A DNA stretch of 23,932 nt from Rickettsiales bacterium (lineage in GTDB: Bacteria; Pseudomonadota; Alphaproteobacteria; Methylaequorales; Methylaequoraceae): contig PAYV01000020.1 of assembly GCA_002715305.1 (NCBI GenBank), positions 1 through 23,932 on the forward strand, written 5' to 3'. Both the position numbers and the translations under genes were made by a program. Position 1 is the stretch's first letter. Each line of letters opens with the position of its first letter. Shown here in pieces: positions 1 to 7,930 of the stretch. The notes beneath the pieces are model-generated. The model was not told the origin of the DNA, ran no database searches, and saw nothing but the letters and a program-made list of their open reading frames with translations.

Positions 1-236
1 TTGATTTTGAAAAATAATTGACCCATTTGAAGGTTTTTCTAAACCAGACATAAGCATCAATAGACTTGTTTTTCCAGAACCGCTTTCTCCGATTACAGCA
101 ACCCTTTCATTTTTTTTATTTCAAAATTTATATTTTTTAAAACTCTGATATCATTTCCATTTATATTGTAGTTTAGATTAATGTTATCTAGTTTAAATAG
201 TCTTTTAATTTTAAGATTTCTTATACTTTTGGTCAT
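1..236 (-). pseudogene. ABC transporter ATP-binding protein (LolD/YbbA-like), partial and frameshifted
   Basis: The leftward reading gives the N-terminal part of an ABC ATPase and runs off the window edge. The Walker A motif GESGSGKT lies at 67-90, followed by a typical LMSGLEKPSNG stretch. Read from ATG at 236, the protein reaches NDIRVLKNINFEIKK and then leaves frame. One A is missing from an A8 run (forward T8 at 110-117). Restoring it joins directly to NERVAVIGESGSGKT, so a single -1 indel separates two good halves. In many proteobacteria a YbbA-type ATPase gene sits divergent from tesA, as here, and would power a lipoprotein or lipid export complex. The 236 start overlaps the 5' end of tesA by 56 bases, so one of the two starts may be wrong. 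The frameshift may be a true mutation or a homopolymer assembly error. Confidence 0.7.
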
Positions 237-822
237 TGGTCTAAACTTTATACCAACAAAAGTTTATTGTAACCAAAAAATTGCATTGTTTGGTGATAGT
301 TTAATGTCTGGTTATGGACTTGAAAAAAAGTTTCATCTATCAACTATTTTAGAAAAAAATCTTAAAGAAAAAGGATTTGATGTAAATGTTATTAATGCCA
401 GTGTATCTGGAGATACTACATCTGGTGGACTAAATAGATTAAAATGGTTGCTTGAAAATAGAGATATAGACATTGTTATTTTGTGCCTAGGAGCTAATGA
501 TATGTTGAGAGGAATAAAACCTTCTTTAATAAAAAAAAACTTAAATAAGATTCTAGAAATTTTGCAAGAAAGAAACATAACTATTCTTCTAGCTGGTATG
601 CTATCTCAAGAAACATTAGGAATTGAATATAAAAATAAATTTGACAGTATTTATCCTGAACTTGCAAAAAAATTTCAAATTTCTTTTTTACCATTTTTAT
701 TAGATGGTGTTGCTTTGAATGTCGAATTAAATTTAGATGATGGAAAACATCCCAATCAAAAGGGTATTAAAATAATAAGTAAGAACCTTGAAATAAAATT
801 AATTAATATTCTTGATAAATAA
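181..822 (+). CDS. tesA: TesA-type SGNH arylesterase / acyl-CoA thioesterase I
   Basis: A periplasmic SGNH hydrolase cleaving acyl esters or thioesters. A hydrophobic signal segment covers residues 5-24, with cleavage probably near residues 29-31. All four SGNH blocks are visible: GDSL with nucleophile Ser40, VSGDTTSGG with Gly77, GAND with Asn106, and DGKH with Asp187 and His190. The 213-residue length fits TesA including its signal peptide. The gene is divergent from an ABC ATPase gene, the usual tesA-ybbA arrangement, and convergent with the flavoprotein gene only 5 bases downstream. The ATG at 181 is needed to include the signal peptide; no other ATG occurs before residue 42. Family assignment is secure, but the natural substrate cannot be told from sequence. 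Confidence 0.9.
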   Translation: MLSSLNSLLILRFLILLVIGLNFIPTKVYCNQKIALFGDSLMSGYGLEKKFHLSTILEKNLKEKGFDVNVINASVSGDTTSGGLNRLKWLLENRDIDIVILCLGANDMLRGIKPSLIKKNLNKILEILQERNITILLAGMLSQETLGIEYKNKFDSIYPELAKKFQISFLPFLLDGVALNVELNLDDGKHPNQKGIKIISKNLEIKLINILDK

Positions 823-827
823 TTTTA

Positions 828-2240
828 TTAAAAACACTTTGTCATAGCTTTTGTTAACTCATCAATATAAAGTAAATGCATCCCAAGACCATTACCCACT
901 TTGGCATTGCCGGTATAATATGAATCGCCAATTGGAATAATTGTCCTATCATAATATGTTGGTAAATTTTTATAAAATAATTTTATTCTAGGAGTATATG
1001 AGAAAGGAGGCTCTAAATAAATTTGGTCTAAATTAGTCTTTGTATTTAAAATAATTTTTATTAATTCTACAATCCTATTATCTATTCTTGATTTGGTTTT
1101 CTTATCAAAAAATTCAAATTCTTTTATGCAAATTCTTTTTTTTAATAAATCATAGAATATTTCTATGTCTGGTTCCTTTATATTTACTATAATTAAAACT
1201 TCATTTAATTCTTTATTTAATTTCCCGACCCAAATATAAAAAAGATTGTCATTGTTATTTTCATTAATATATTTGGATATCACAGTAGATAGATTCTCTG
1301 CAATACCTACAATTTTAAACTGATAATTAATTATTTGCTTATCAAGAAAAAATGGATAGTGGTAATTATTCTTTTCTTTTAAAAAGAATGACAAATATTC
1401 GTTATTATTTTGGTTGGTAGGAATTTTAAGTAAGATATTTTTTTCTTTATGACTGGGATAACATTCGTATATTTTTCCGCCAGTTGCATCAACTAATAAG
1501 TCTACATTAGATTCTTTAATCAGATCATCATAAGGATCATCTTTAAAAAGAAATTTAATATCGTTTTTTTTACATGACTGTAATAACAATATTTCCATCA
1601 TATTAAGTGTAACTCCAATATAATTCCCATTTGAAAACCAATCAAAAACCTCTGTGAGACTTTCATCTACTTTGTTAGTAAAAAGAAATTTTGGAAGGTT
1701 TGTCAGCCAATTTCGTGAATAAGGTTCTCTTACACCTGGTTGCTGAATCCTATTGTCACAAACTAAAATATTGGTAAGCTTACCAAGTTTTTTTTTTAAA
1801 TTATTAGCAAAAAATAAACCACAACAACCAGCACCTATTACTAAAACATTAAGTTTCTTATTTGAAGAAAGAAATTTTTTTGCAAGCTGAAGAGCAACTT
1901 TGTCCGTTGCATTCTCAAAACTATCATTTAAAACTCCTAAATTTTTTTTGGTATTAATTTCTTTCATAAATTTCCATTTTTCTTTAATAGAAAAAAAACT
2001 TTGTAGTTTCTCAAAAAGATCAAAATTTTGTTTGAAACTTCTTTTTTTTAGGTACTTAATGTTTTTTTTTTTCTTACTTTGATTAGTTTCTTTTAAATAA
2101 AAATTATCAATTAAAAAATCTTTTTCGTAACTAAGAGTGTATATCCAACCCATAGAAGCTCTGGTGAGTAATTCAGGAGCTTTTTCAAAAAAAAATTTCT
2201 TAAGTTCTAGATCAAGGTTTTTGTTTGTTTGTTTATTCAT
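828..2240 (-). CDS. FAD-dependent oxidoreductase / monooxygenase-like protein
   Basis: A 470-residue flavoprotein of unknown substrate. A Rossmann dinucleotide motif VIGAGCCG lies at residues 134-141, directly after a beta strand. A late motif PIGDSYYTGN (about 436-445) followed by GNGLGMH resembles the second FAD-contact GD motif of class A flavoprotein monooxygenases and related hydroxylases. The first 130 residues, before the FAD motif, are lysine-rich and predicted mostly helical. They are unusual, because such enzymes normally begin within a few residues of the Rossmann strand. There is no signal peptide, so it is probably cytoplasmic. It is convergent with tesA and divergent from the FliB-like gene. 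I see no pathway partner. It could also be a halogenase-like or reductase-like flavoprotein. Confidence 0.65.
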   Translation of the reverse strand: MNKQTNKNLDLELKKFFFEKAPELLTRASMGWIYTLSYEKDFLIDNFYLKETNQSKKKKNIKYLKKRSFKQNFDLFEKLQSFFSIKEKWKFMKEINTKKNLGVLNDSFENATDKVALQLAKKFLSSNKKLNVLVIGAGCCGLFFANNLKKKLGKLTNILVCDNRIQQPGVREPYSRNWLTNLPKFLFTNKVDESLTEVFDWFSNGNYIGVTLNMMEILLLQSCKKNDIKFLFKDDPYDDLIKESNVDLLVDATGGKIYECYPSHKEKNILLKIPTNQNNNEYLSFFLKEKNNYHYPFFLDKQIINYQFKIVGIAENLSTVISKYINENNNDNLFYIWVGKLNKELNEVLIIVNIKEPDIEIFYDLLKKRICIKEFEFFDKKTKSRIDNRIVELIKIILNTKTNLDQIYLEPPFSYTPRIKLFYKNLPTYYDRTIIPIGDSYYTGNAKVGNGLGMHLLYIDELTKAMTKCF

Positions 2241-2290
2241 TTAGTTTTGTTGATAGGGACATTTTCTTTAAATTTTAAAAGATTTTTATA

Positions 2291-2319
2291 AACATACTAT
2301 TAATTTTTTTAAGAAACAA
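2291..2319 (-). promoter_or_regulatory. Candidate sigma70 promoter for the flavoprotein gene
   Basis: On the minus strand a TTGTTT -35 (2314-2319) and a TATGTT -10 (2291-2296) are separated by 17 bases and lie about 50 bases upstream of the ATG at 2240. Each hexamer matches consensus at about four positions. A+T-rich spacers give chance hits, so this is tentative. Confidence 0.3.
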
Positions 2320-2322
2320 ACT

Positions 2323-2331
2323 TGGTATACT
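2323..2331 (+). promoter_or_regulatory. Candidate extended -10 promoter for the FliB-like gene
   Basis: TGGTATACT is a TG-extended -10 element with hexamer TATACT at 2326-2331. Transcription would begin near 2338. That places the TTG at 2334 upstream of the transcript and favours the ATG at 2349 as the start codon. No good -35 is visible, which is common with extended -10 promoters. Confidence 0.4.
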
Positions 2332-2348
2332 AATTGCGTAAACTTTAT

Positions 2349-3557
2349 ATGACTGATTTACACCCCAGTTATTACAATCAATTTTCATGTTTAGGGTCTG
2401 AATGTGAGGAAACATGTTGCCAGGGGTGGAAAATTGATGTTGATCAAAATTGTCACAAAAAGTTCGAGGAATTAGGTAACAAATTTGATGATAATAAAAT
2501 TAGTGAATATCTAAAAATAAATACAAATCCAACAAGTCATAAGTTTTCATTTATTAAAATGCAAAGAAATGGATTCTGTCCATTCCTAGATAAGAGTAAA
2601 TTGTGCAGTATTCAAAAGAAATTTGGTGAAAATTATCTTCCTGATACATGCAAGACATTTCCTAGAAGAACAATCGATTTTGATGAAATAAAGATAAAAA
2701 CATTATCTCTAGCATGCCCTGAAGCAGCAAGACTATGTTTAACAAAGAAAAATTCTATGAATTTGAGATCAGATAAAAATGAAGAGAATAGTTTTTTAAA
2801 GATTGTTCCAAGTTATTTACATAATTCATTCACAATAATTGGAGAAAAATTATTTAACAGAATTTATTTTTTATTTAAAAATGAAAAATTTAATTTAACC
2901 CGTTTAATTTTTATTTGTGAAAGTATTTTAAATGAACAAAAAAATCTTGAAAGAAATCCGGAAAAATTGGATTTAATTTTTAATTTTATTGTCGATGAAA
3001 CACAAAATCTAGATTTTTTGAATTATGATAGATCAGAAATAAAGCTCAATTTTTTAAATGACATTAATAACTTTTTTACAATTACAAACCCTAATTGTTA
3101 TCTCAATGAAATATTATCAAAAACGCATAATACATTATTAGGAAAAAGTTCTGATCGAGAAAAATCAATAATGAATTTTAAAAATATTGAAGGAAATCTT
3201 TATTTGAGGTTTGAAAAAGAAAATTACAATATTTTAAGAAATTATTTTTTAAATGAAATGTTAGGTCATGCTCAAATATTTACTAACGAAGTTGATAATT
3301 GTAGAAACAGATTTTATTTAACGATACTATGCGCTCTAATTTCAAAATTAATAACAATAGGAATCATCTCTGAAAAAAAGAAAAAATTTGACAATCAAAT
3401 CATGATTAATGCTATTCAAAAAGTTTCAAAATATTTTGGTGCTTTTGTTTTAGTTGACAGAAATAATGAATATAAATTTCACCCTGAAATTTACTCAGCA
3501 CTAAGAAAAGTCGATAAAAATAGTGTATTTAATTCGCTATTTCTTCTTTTTGGTTAA
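2349..3557 (+). CDS. FliB-like lysine-N-methylase family protein (CxxCxxCC)
   Basis: This resembles FliB, which methylates lysines of flagellin in enterobacteria. Starting at ATG 2349, the protein has 402 residues, close to the family's usual length. The N-terminus carries the family signature C14-x4-C19-x3-C23-C24-x-G-W. A second cysteine block follows (FCPFL, KLCSIQ, LPDTCKTFPR, SLACPEAARL). These cysteines are thought to bind iron or zinc. The C-terminal half is helical and poorly conserved. A TTG at 2334 would add five residues, but it overlaps the likely transcription start, so I prefer 2349. No flagellar gene is in the window, so the substrate may be another surface or cytoplasmic protein. 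The gene is convergent with the SGNH hydrolase gene. Confidence 0.8.
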   Translation: MTDLHPSYYNQFSCLGSECEETCCQGWKIDVDQNCHKKFEELGNKFDDNKISEYLKINTNPTSHKFSFIKMQRNGFCPFLDKSKLCSIQKKFGENYLPDTCKTFPRRTIDFDEIKIKTLSLACPEAARLCLTKKNSMNLRSDKNEENSFLKIVPSYLHNSFTIIGEKLFNRIYFLFKNEKFNLTRLIFICESILNEQKNLERNPEKLDLIFNFIVDETQNLDFLNYDRSEIKLNFLNDINNFFTITNPNCYLNEILSKTHNTLLGKSSDREKSIMNFKNIEGNLYLRFEKENYNILRNYFLNEMLGHAQIFTNEVDNCRNRFYLTILCALISKLITIGIISEKKKKFDNQIMINAIQKVSKYFGAFVLVDRNNEYKFHPEIYSALRKVDKNSVFNSLFLLFG

Positions 3558-3623
3558 ATATTTATTTAGATTAATATTAATATTTTTGACATTTTTAATT
3601 ATCAGAATAATAATTTAAATTTT

Positions 3624-4790
3624 TTATTTTGTATCAGACTTGCTTATTAATGTTCTTTGTAGCTCTTTAAAAATTAAATAATGACCGTTTTTGTTATGAT
3701 GTACATCATTTTTTATATAAAATTTGTCTATTGTTTTTTTACTTCCAATTTTTTGTCTATTCTCAAAGAAGATTGGGAAGGTATCCACAAAATATTTACA
3801 TTTGTTTTCGCAAAAATTCCTCCAAATCTTTGTATAATAACTATCAAAGTTATCGTATAAAATTTGGCCAGGCCATGGGTAAACACCTATAATCAAATTA
3901 ATATTTTTTTTTTTTAGTAAGGTAAATAAATTTTCTAATTCTTTTAGATTTTTATTAATCCCATTTAAAATTTTTTCTTTATCTTTATCTGTATAAAAAT
4001 CATTTTTTTTTTGAAGACTATATGTCCACGCACTGGTTTTATAATTTTCTCTTAAATAATTCTGAGGATTTTTTTTACTAATATATGAATTTATATTTTT
4101 TAGAAAATAGAAAGTTAAAGGTAATTTAATTTGTATTGTATTTATAAAAGTTAACGCAAAGTTACCTCTTTTTGTATCAAACCTATTAGTGTTATCCTCA
4201 TGCATTTTAATATTTCTGAGTTTATCATCTCTATAAAAAACAAATCCTTCCTCATATACATCAGAGACATCAGGAAAAACGATAAGATTTTTCATTTTAA
4301 TTCCCTTTTCTAGAAAATATTTTATTTTTTCAAAATAAATGCTTGATGAGTAACCAGATACTCCTAAATTCAAAATTTTAAGGTTTTTATTGTGATCTTC
4401 AAAATAACCAACGAAAGTCTTTTCATAATCTATTCCAATACCTTCTGTAAAACTATCTCCAATAAAAACATAATCAAATACGTCCTTTAGATCTTCATTA
4501 GCTTTATTACAAGATTTTCTAAAACCTTCCGAATTTGTACATATATTATATTTCATTCCACCGGATACTCCAATTCCAGAAAAATTTTTTAAAAGTCCAT
4601 GATGAAAATTTTTATTTGTAACTCTATATTTTCTCTCTAATTCTTGAGCATCTTTACTATCAACGTATTCATTTTTGGAAAAAAAAGATAAAATTTTTAA
4701 AGAAAAAAAAAAATCGAAAATAATGAATAGAATCATTGATACTATCAGGATTAAAATATAACTTGATATTTTTTTAATTACAAAAATCAT
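3624..4790 (-). CDS. Membrane-anchored SGNH/GDSL hydrolase-family protein
   Basis: A 388-residue protein with one N-terminal transmembrane segment (about residues 8-30) and a large periplasmic domain. Block I is GDSFTEG with candidate nucleophile Ser113, a glycine-block equivalent GVSGYSS follows, and the C-terminal block is DVHH (Asp362, His365) then NKNGH. The third block reads DVSDVYEE rather than the usual GxND. This resembles SGNH domains associated with polysaccharide O-acetylation (AlgX/AlgJ-like or acyltransferase-linked). It is therefore more likely to act on O-acetyl groups of a glycan than on lipids. The gene is divergent from the arylsulfotransferase operon and may share its control region. 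Function as acetyltransferase or esterase is inferred. Confidence 0.75.
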   Translation of the reverse strand: MIFVIKKISSYILILIVSMILFIIFDFFFSLKILSFFSKNEYVDSKDAQELERKYRVTNKNFHHGLLKNFSGIGVSGGMKYNICTNSEGFRKSCNKANEDLKDVFDYVFIGDSFTEGIGIDYEKTFVGYFEDHNKNLKILNLGVSGYSSSIYFEKIKYFLEKGIKMKNLIVFPDVSDVYEEGFVFYRDDKLRNIKMHEDNTNRFDTKRGNFALTFINTIQIKLPLTFYFLKNINSYISKKNPQNYLRENYKTSAWTYSLQKKNDFYTDKDKEKILNGINKNLKELENLFTLLKKKNINLIIGVYPWPGQILYDNFDSYYTKIWRNFCENKCKYFVDTFPIFFENRQKIGSKKTIDKFYIKNDVHHNKNGHYLIFKELQRTLISKSDTK

Positions 4791-4879
4791 AATAATTATT
4801 TTATATCAAAATTTTGACATCCTTACTCTAGTAATTAACTTCTATGTTCAAAGACAATAAAAAATATGTCTATAAGGAA

Positions 4880-4917
4880 ATTGGCAGGATCAAATTTTAA
4901 TATCTCCTCCTACCAAT
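4880..4917. repeat. Inverted repeat in the divergent SGNH / arylsulfotransferase control region
   Basis: ATTGGCAGGA (4880-4889) and TCCTACCAAT (4908-4917) form ten-base arms with one mismatch and an 18-base spacer. The repeat ends one base before the -35 of the rightward promoter and lies about 90 bases upstream of the leftward start. It could be a regulator site for both genes. As RNA in the leftward transcript, the mismatch becomes a G-U pair and the arms would fold. Confidence 0.5.
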
Positions 4918-4918
4918 C

Positions 4919-4947
4919 TTGCCTCAATTATTTAATTTGAGTATACT
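4919..4947 (+). promoter_or_regulatory. Candidate sigma70 promoter of the arylsulfotransferase operon
   Basis: TTGCCT (4919-4924) and TATACT (4942-4947) are separated by exactly 17 bases. Initiation near 4954 would leave a short leader of about 12 bases containing AGAAAGG before the ATG at 4966. This is one of the best promoter matches in the window. Confidence 0.5.
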
Positions 4948-4965
4948 GTAAAGTATAAGAAAGGT

Positions 4966-6348
4966 ATGTTAAAAAAAATTGAAAATCATTTATTTAAAAA
5001 AATTGAAGTTTGGTTTTTATATTTATTAATTATCATACTAGTTTTACTTGGACTTTTATTTGGGGTTTTAGTAGATTATCATAAACGTGGAGGACTTAAA
5101 TATTATCAGATATCAAGCTTTGCTGTAACTGTATCAAATTCAATTATAAATGGAATAAGATTCCTTAAAAATCCTAAAATGGATACCCAACTACTAGAAG
5201 CTGAGGAAAACTTCAGATTTAAAAATCAAACTGCTGGATTTAATATTTATCAAAATAAAGAAATAGATTTATTATTTTTATTGAATATTACTGACCCCGT
5301 TTCAAGAAGACATTTAATTAAATTGATAGACCTTAAGAATTATAAAACAATATACGAATATGCTCCTGACTATGACTTGTTTAGATCTGTAGATTCAGTA
5401 AATAATAAGGGATATGCAAGCATGATAACCGATAACAATACTTTTTTTAGAAGTAGTTATTTAACTAATAACAAAAATATTATTTCGATTTATTCTTCTG
5501 CCTCCCTAGTAAAATTTTCTCCAGAATCGGAACAAATACTTTGGTTTAAAGACGATTTTTTCTATCATCACAATTTTTATGTTAATGAAGAAAAAAGGTA
5601 TATTTGGGCAATTGGGTGTTTATTTGATCTCAATGTGAAAATTGAAAAAAAATATAGGACTAAACAAAGTTTTTGTGATGATAGTCTGGTTAAAATAGAT
5701 CTTGATTCCGGAAAAACACTCAAATCAATATCTATTCCACAACTAATGATAGATCATAATTTACATAATTATTTATTTATAGGAAGAGTTTATAAACCTT
5801 CTTTAGATCCATTACATATCAACGATGTTGAGGAAATAAAAATTCAAACAACATATGGCAAAAAAGGGGATTTGTTAATTTCTATTGGGAATTTAAATAT
5901 GATAATGCATATTGATCCTGAAAAAGAAAAAATTTTATGGAAATTCTCAGATGGATTATTCCATCAACATGATGTAGATGTCCTGAATTCTGAAGAGATT
6001 GTTATTTTTAATAATAATAGGATTATTACGGATAGCGATAAGGTTTTTAAAAATAATGAAATAAACTTATTTAATTTTGCAACACAAAAGATGAGTTCTC
6101 CATATGATGATGTATTAAAAAAGTATGATGTAAAAACTGTTACTCAAGGATTGCAAGAAATAACTGAATTTGGTGTTTTTGTTGAAGAACAAAACTCAGG
6201 TAGATATCTTTTTTTTGATAATGAAAATGGCGATTTGATTTTTGAGTATATTAATAAAAATCCGAATAATAGAATATATAAAATTCATTGGTCAAGATTG
6301 ATTAAGGATAAAACTAAAATCCAAAAGCTAAGAGAGTACTATCAATGA
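4966..6348 (+). CDS. Arylsulfotransferase (ASST)-family membrane-anchored protein
   Basis: This matches the bacterial arylsulfotransferase family, periplasmic beta-propeller enzymes that move sulfate from one phenolic ester to another without PAPS. One transmembrane anchor lies at about residues 16-37, with the rest periplasmic. Family-like landmarks are HINDVEEI (284-291), GDLLISIGNLN (301-311), IDPEKEKILWKF (316-327), and FHQHDVDVL followed by IFNNNR (332-352). His284, His335 and Arg352 are candidates for the active-site His/Arg set. I cannot place the family's catalytic nucleophile histidine with confidence, so activity is unproven. It is the first gene of a five-gene operon, and its stop overlaps the next start (ATGA). 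Confidence 0.75.
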   Translation: MLKKIENHLFKKIEVWFLYLLIIILVLLGLLFGVLVDYHKRGGLKYYQISSFAVTVSNSIINGIRFLKNPKMDTQLLEAEENFRFKNQTAGFNIYQNKEIDLLFLLNITDPVSRRHLIKLIDLKNYKTIYEYAPDYDLFRSVDSVNNKGYASMITDNNTFFRSSYLTNNKNIISIYSSASLVKFSPESEQILWFKDDFFYHHNFYVNEEKRYIWAIGCLFDLNVKIEKKYRTKQSFCDDSLVKIDLDSGKTLKSISIPQLMIDHNLHNYLFIGRVYKPSLDPLHINDVEEIKIQTTYGKKGDLLISIGNLNMIMHIDPEKEKILWKFSDGLFHQHDVDVLNSEEIVIFNNNRIITDSDKVFKNNEINLFNFATQKMSSPYDDVLKKYDVKTVTQGLQEITEFGVFVEEQNSGRYLFFDNENGDLIFEYINKNPNNRIYKIHWSRLIKDKTKIQKLREYYQ

Positions 6349-6560
6349 CTAGAAATTTAATAATTATATTTATTTCATTTTTGACTTTTAATTTATTTCC
6401 ATTCAATGTATTTGCTTATATAGGACCAGGAATGAGTGGAGGTTTTATTGCAGCAACTTTAGGAATTATAGTCGCAATTTTTGCTGCTTTATTTGGCCTT
6501 ATTTGGTTTCCTGCTAAAAGATTCTTCAAGAAAAATAAAAATAGAAAAAAAATTGATTAA
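6345..6560 (+). CDS. Small YIGPG-motif membrane protein
   Basis: A 71-residue protein with two hydrophobic segments (about 4-24 and 34-53). The first looks like a signal peptide ending at VFA before YIGPGMSGG. The second is followed by IWFPAKRFFKK and a basic tail that should face the cytoplasm. I recognise the YIGPG...WFP.KR pattern as a recurrent small protein in envelope and polysaccharide gene sets, but know of no assigned function. Its ATG overlaps the stop of the arylsulfotransferase gene in ATGA, implying translational coupling and a partnership. Possible roles are a scaffold or a subunit of a membrane complex with the neighbouring enzymes. Confidence 0.8.
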   Translation: MTRNLIIIFISFLTFNLFPFNVFAYIGPGMSGGFIAATLGIIVAIFAALFGLIWFPAKRFFKKNKNRKKID

Positions 6561-6909
6561 GCATTTATTATTAATTCTTTTTACAGTTAGTATTTATGAG
6601 TTTTTTTTAATAACAAAATTTAAGAAGATTGTTATTCTAAATCTGAATATATATAAAAATTTGTTTGCAGTATTAAAAAGATCAAAAATTTCTGATTCTA
6701 AAAAAGAAAAAATGATTTTAAATTATTCTCAGTCACTGCTGTTGTCTTCTTTGAAGATATTTGGTGTTATTATTTGCATATTCGTACCAATTTTTTTTAT
6801 CAAGAAATTAGATATTACATCCTTTGAATTTTTCATTTCTATTCACGGTATCTGTGAAGCATTTTTGATTTTTTTGTTATATTATAATTTAAGAAAAAAG
6901 TTTTTTTAA
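6553..6909 (+). CDS. Predicted small integral membrane protein
   Basis: About 118 residues with three to four hydrophobic stretches: one near the N-terminus (LLLILFTVSIYEFFLI), two in the middle and C-terminal part (IFGVIICIFVPIFFI, then SIHGICEAFLIFLLYY), and a basic loop between the first and second. The open frame extends upstream to a TTG at 6481, but that would overlap the YIGPG gene by 80 bases. The TTG at 6553 keeps an eight-base overlap and removes residues that look like out-of-frame sequence. No clear ribosome binding site decides this. The next gene starts directly after its stop (TAAATG). I do not recognise the family. Its place between the YIGPG protein and a sulfotransferase suggests a membrane partner of the cassette. 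Confidence 0.6.
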   Translation: MIKHLLLILFTVSIYEFFLITKFKKIVILNLNIYKNLFAVLKRSKISDSKKEKMILNYSQSLLLSSLKIFGVIICIFVPIFFIKKLDITSFEFFISIHGICEAFLIFLLYYNLRKKFF

Positions 6910-7881
6910 ATGCGCAATTATAACTACATTCAAAGATTATTACATGACCTTATATTAGGAAATCGATATGTAAATAGGTCTTTATTAGAGATTGAAAAAC
7001 TCATATTCCTTAAACAAAAAAATATTAAGGATAATTACCATTTGTTTATAACTGGGTTACCTAGATCAGGAACTACAATTCTTTTGAATTATTTTTATTC
7101 TTTTGGTGAATTCGCATCTCTTAAATATTCTAATATGCCTTTTGTTATGGCACCAAATATTTCAAAATTTTTTTATGGAAGAAACTTACCAAAAAAAGAA
7201 CGACTTCATTCTGATGGTATAACTTTCGATCTTAGTAGTCCTGAAGCTTTTGATGAAATCTTTTTTAAAAATCAAGACAATTACGTAAAAAATGAGTGTT
7301 TGAATTATCTGAAACTAGTTTTGATATCTGAAAAAAAAAATAAATATTTAAGTAAAAATAATCTTAATTTTAAAAGGATAAATTTAATTAAATCCATCCT
7401 GCCAAATTCAATTTTTTTTCTTACTATACGAGAACCCCTTCAACAATCGTATTCTTTACTTAATCAACATATTCATTTCAGCAAATTGCAGAAAAAAGAC
7501 GCTTTTATACTAAGATACATGAATTATCTTAATCATAAAGAATTTGGACTATCTCATAAACCCTGGTTTGAACCAGTTAAGTTTCAAAATACCAATAGTA
7601 TAAACTATTGGTTAGAGCAATGGTCATTTTTTTATGATTATGTATTCAAGGAATTTAGCGAAAACCCAAATTGTAAATTTATTGTTTATGAGAAATTGTC
7701 TAAATTAGAGTATTTAAAAAAACTCTTAAAACTTGGAAAGATAAATAACACAAAAAAACTTGATCAAGATTTCTTTACAAATTCAAATAAGAAAATTTCA
7801 CTTTCTTATGATAAAGACATTTATGAACGCGCACTAAATAAATATAAAAGAATAGAAGATAAAAGTATTTCTTCACTTTAA
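6910..7881 (+). CDS. PAPS-dependent sulfotransferase family protein
   Basis: A cytoplasmic sulfotransferase of 323 residues that would use PAPS as sulfate donor. The 5'-phosphosulfate loop GLPRSGTT lies at residues 49-56 after a beta strand. The second binding region appears as FLTIREPLQQSYS, with Arg174 and Ser180 in the places expected to hold the 3'-phosphate. The acceptor could be a sugar, lipid or small aryl compound and cannot be read from sequence. The ATG follows the preceding stop without a gap. An operon that also encodes an arylsulfotransferase-family protein is notable: this enzyme could load sulfate onto a carrier inside the cell, with the other protein acting outside. That link is inference. 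Confidence 0.85.
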   Translation: MRNYNYIQRLLHDLILGNRYVNRSLLEIEKLIFLKQKNIKDNYHLFITGLPRSGTTILLNYFYSFGEFASLKYSNMPFVMAPNISKFFYGRNLPKKERLHSDGITFDLSSPEAFDEIFFKNQDNYVKNECLNYLKLVLISEKKNKYLSKNNLNFKRINLIKSILPNSIFFLTIREPLQQSYSLLNQHIHFSKLQKKDAFILRYMNYLNHKEFGLSHKPWFEPVKFQNTNSINYWLEQWSFFYDYVFKEFSENPNCKFIVYEKLSKLEYLKKLLKLGKINNTKKLDQDFFTNSNKKISLSYDKDIYERALNKYKRIEDKSISSL

Positions 7882-7930
7882 ATATTTTAACTTTATAAAT
7901 CTTTTTTATTATTTTCCTGAAATTTGAAAG

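Noticed and set aside
333..578. Antisense open frame inside tesA
   Set aside because: It lies opposite an intact, motif-bearing gene and encodes no recognisable protein.
2334..2348. TTG start for the FliB-like gene
   Set aside because: It sits within the likely promoter and start region just after TATACT; the ATG at 2349 fits the family N-terminus.
4814..4819. Perfect TTGACA upstream of the arylsulfotransferase gene
   Set aside because: No acceptable -10 lies 15-19 bases downstream; the TTGCCT-17-TATACT pair is better placed.
6481..6552. Upstream TTG extension of the small membrane protein
   Set aside because: It would overlap the YIGPG gene by 80 bases and adds residues that look like out-of-frame reading.
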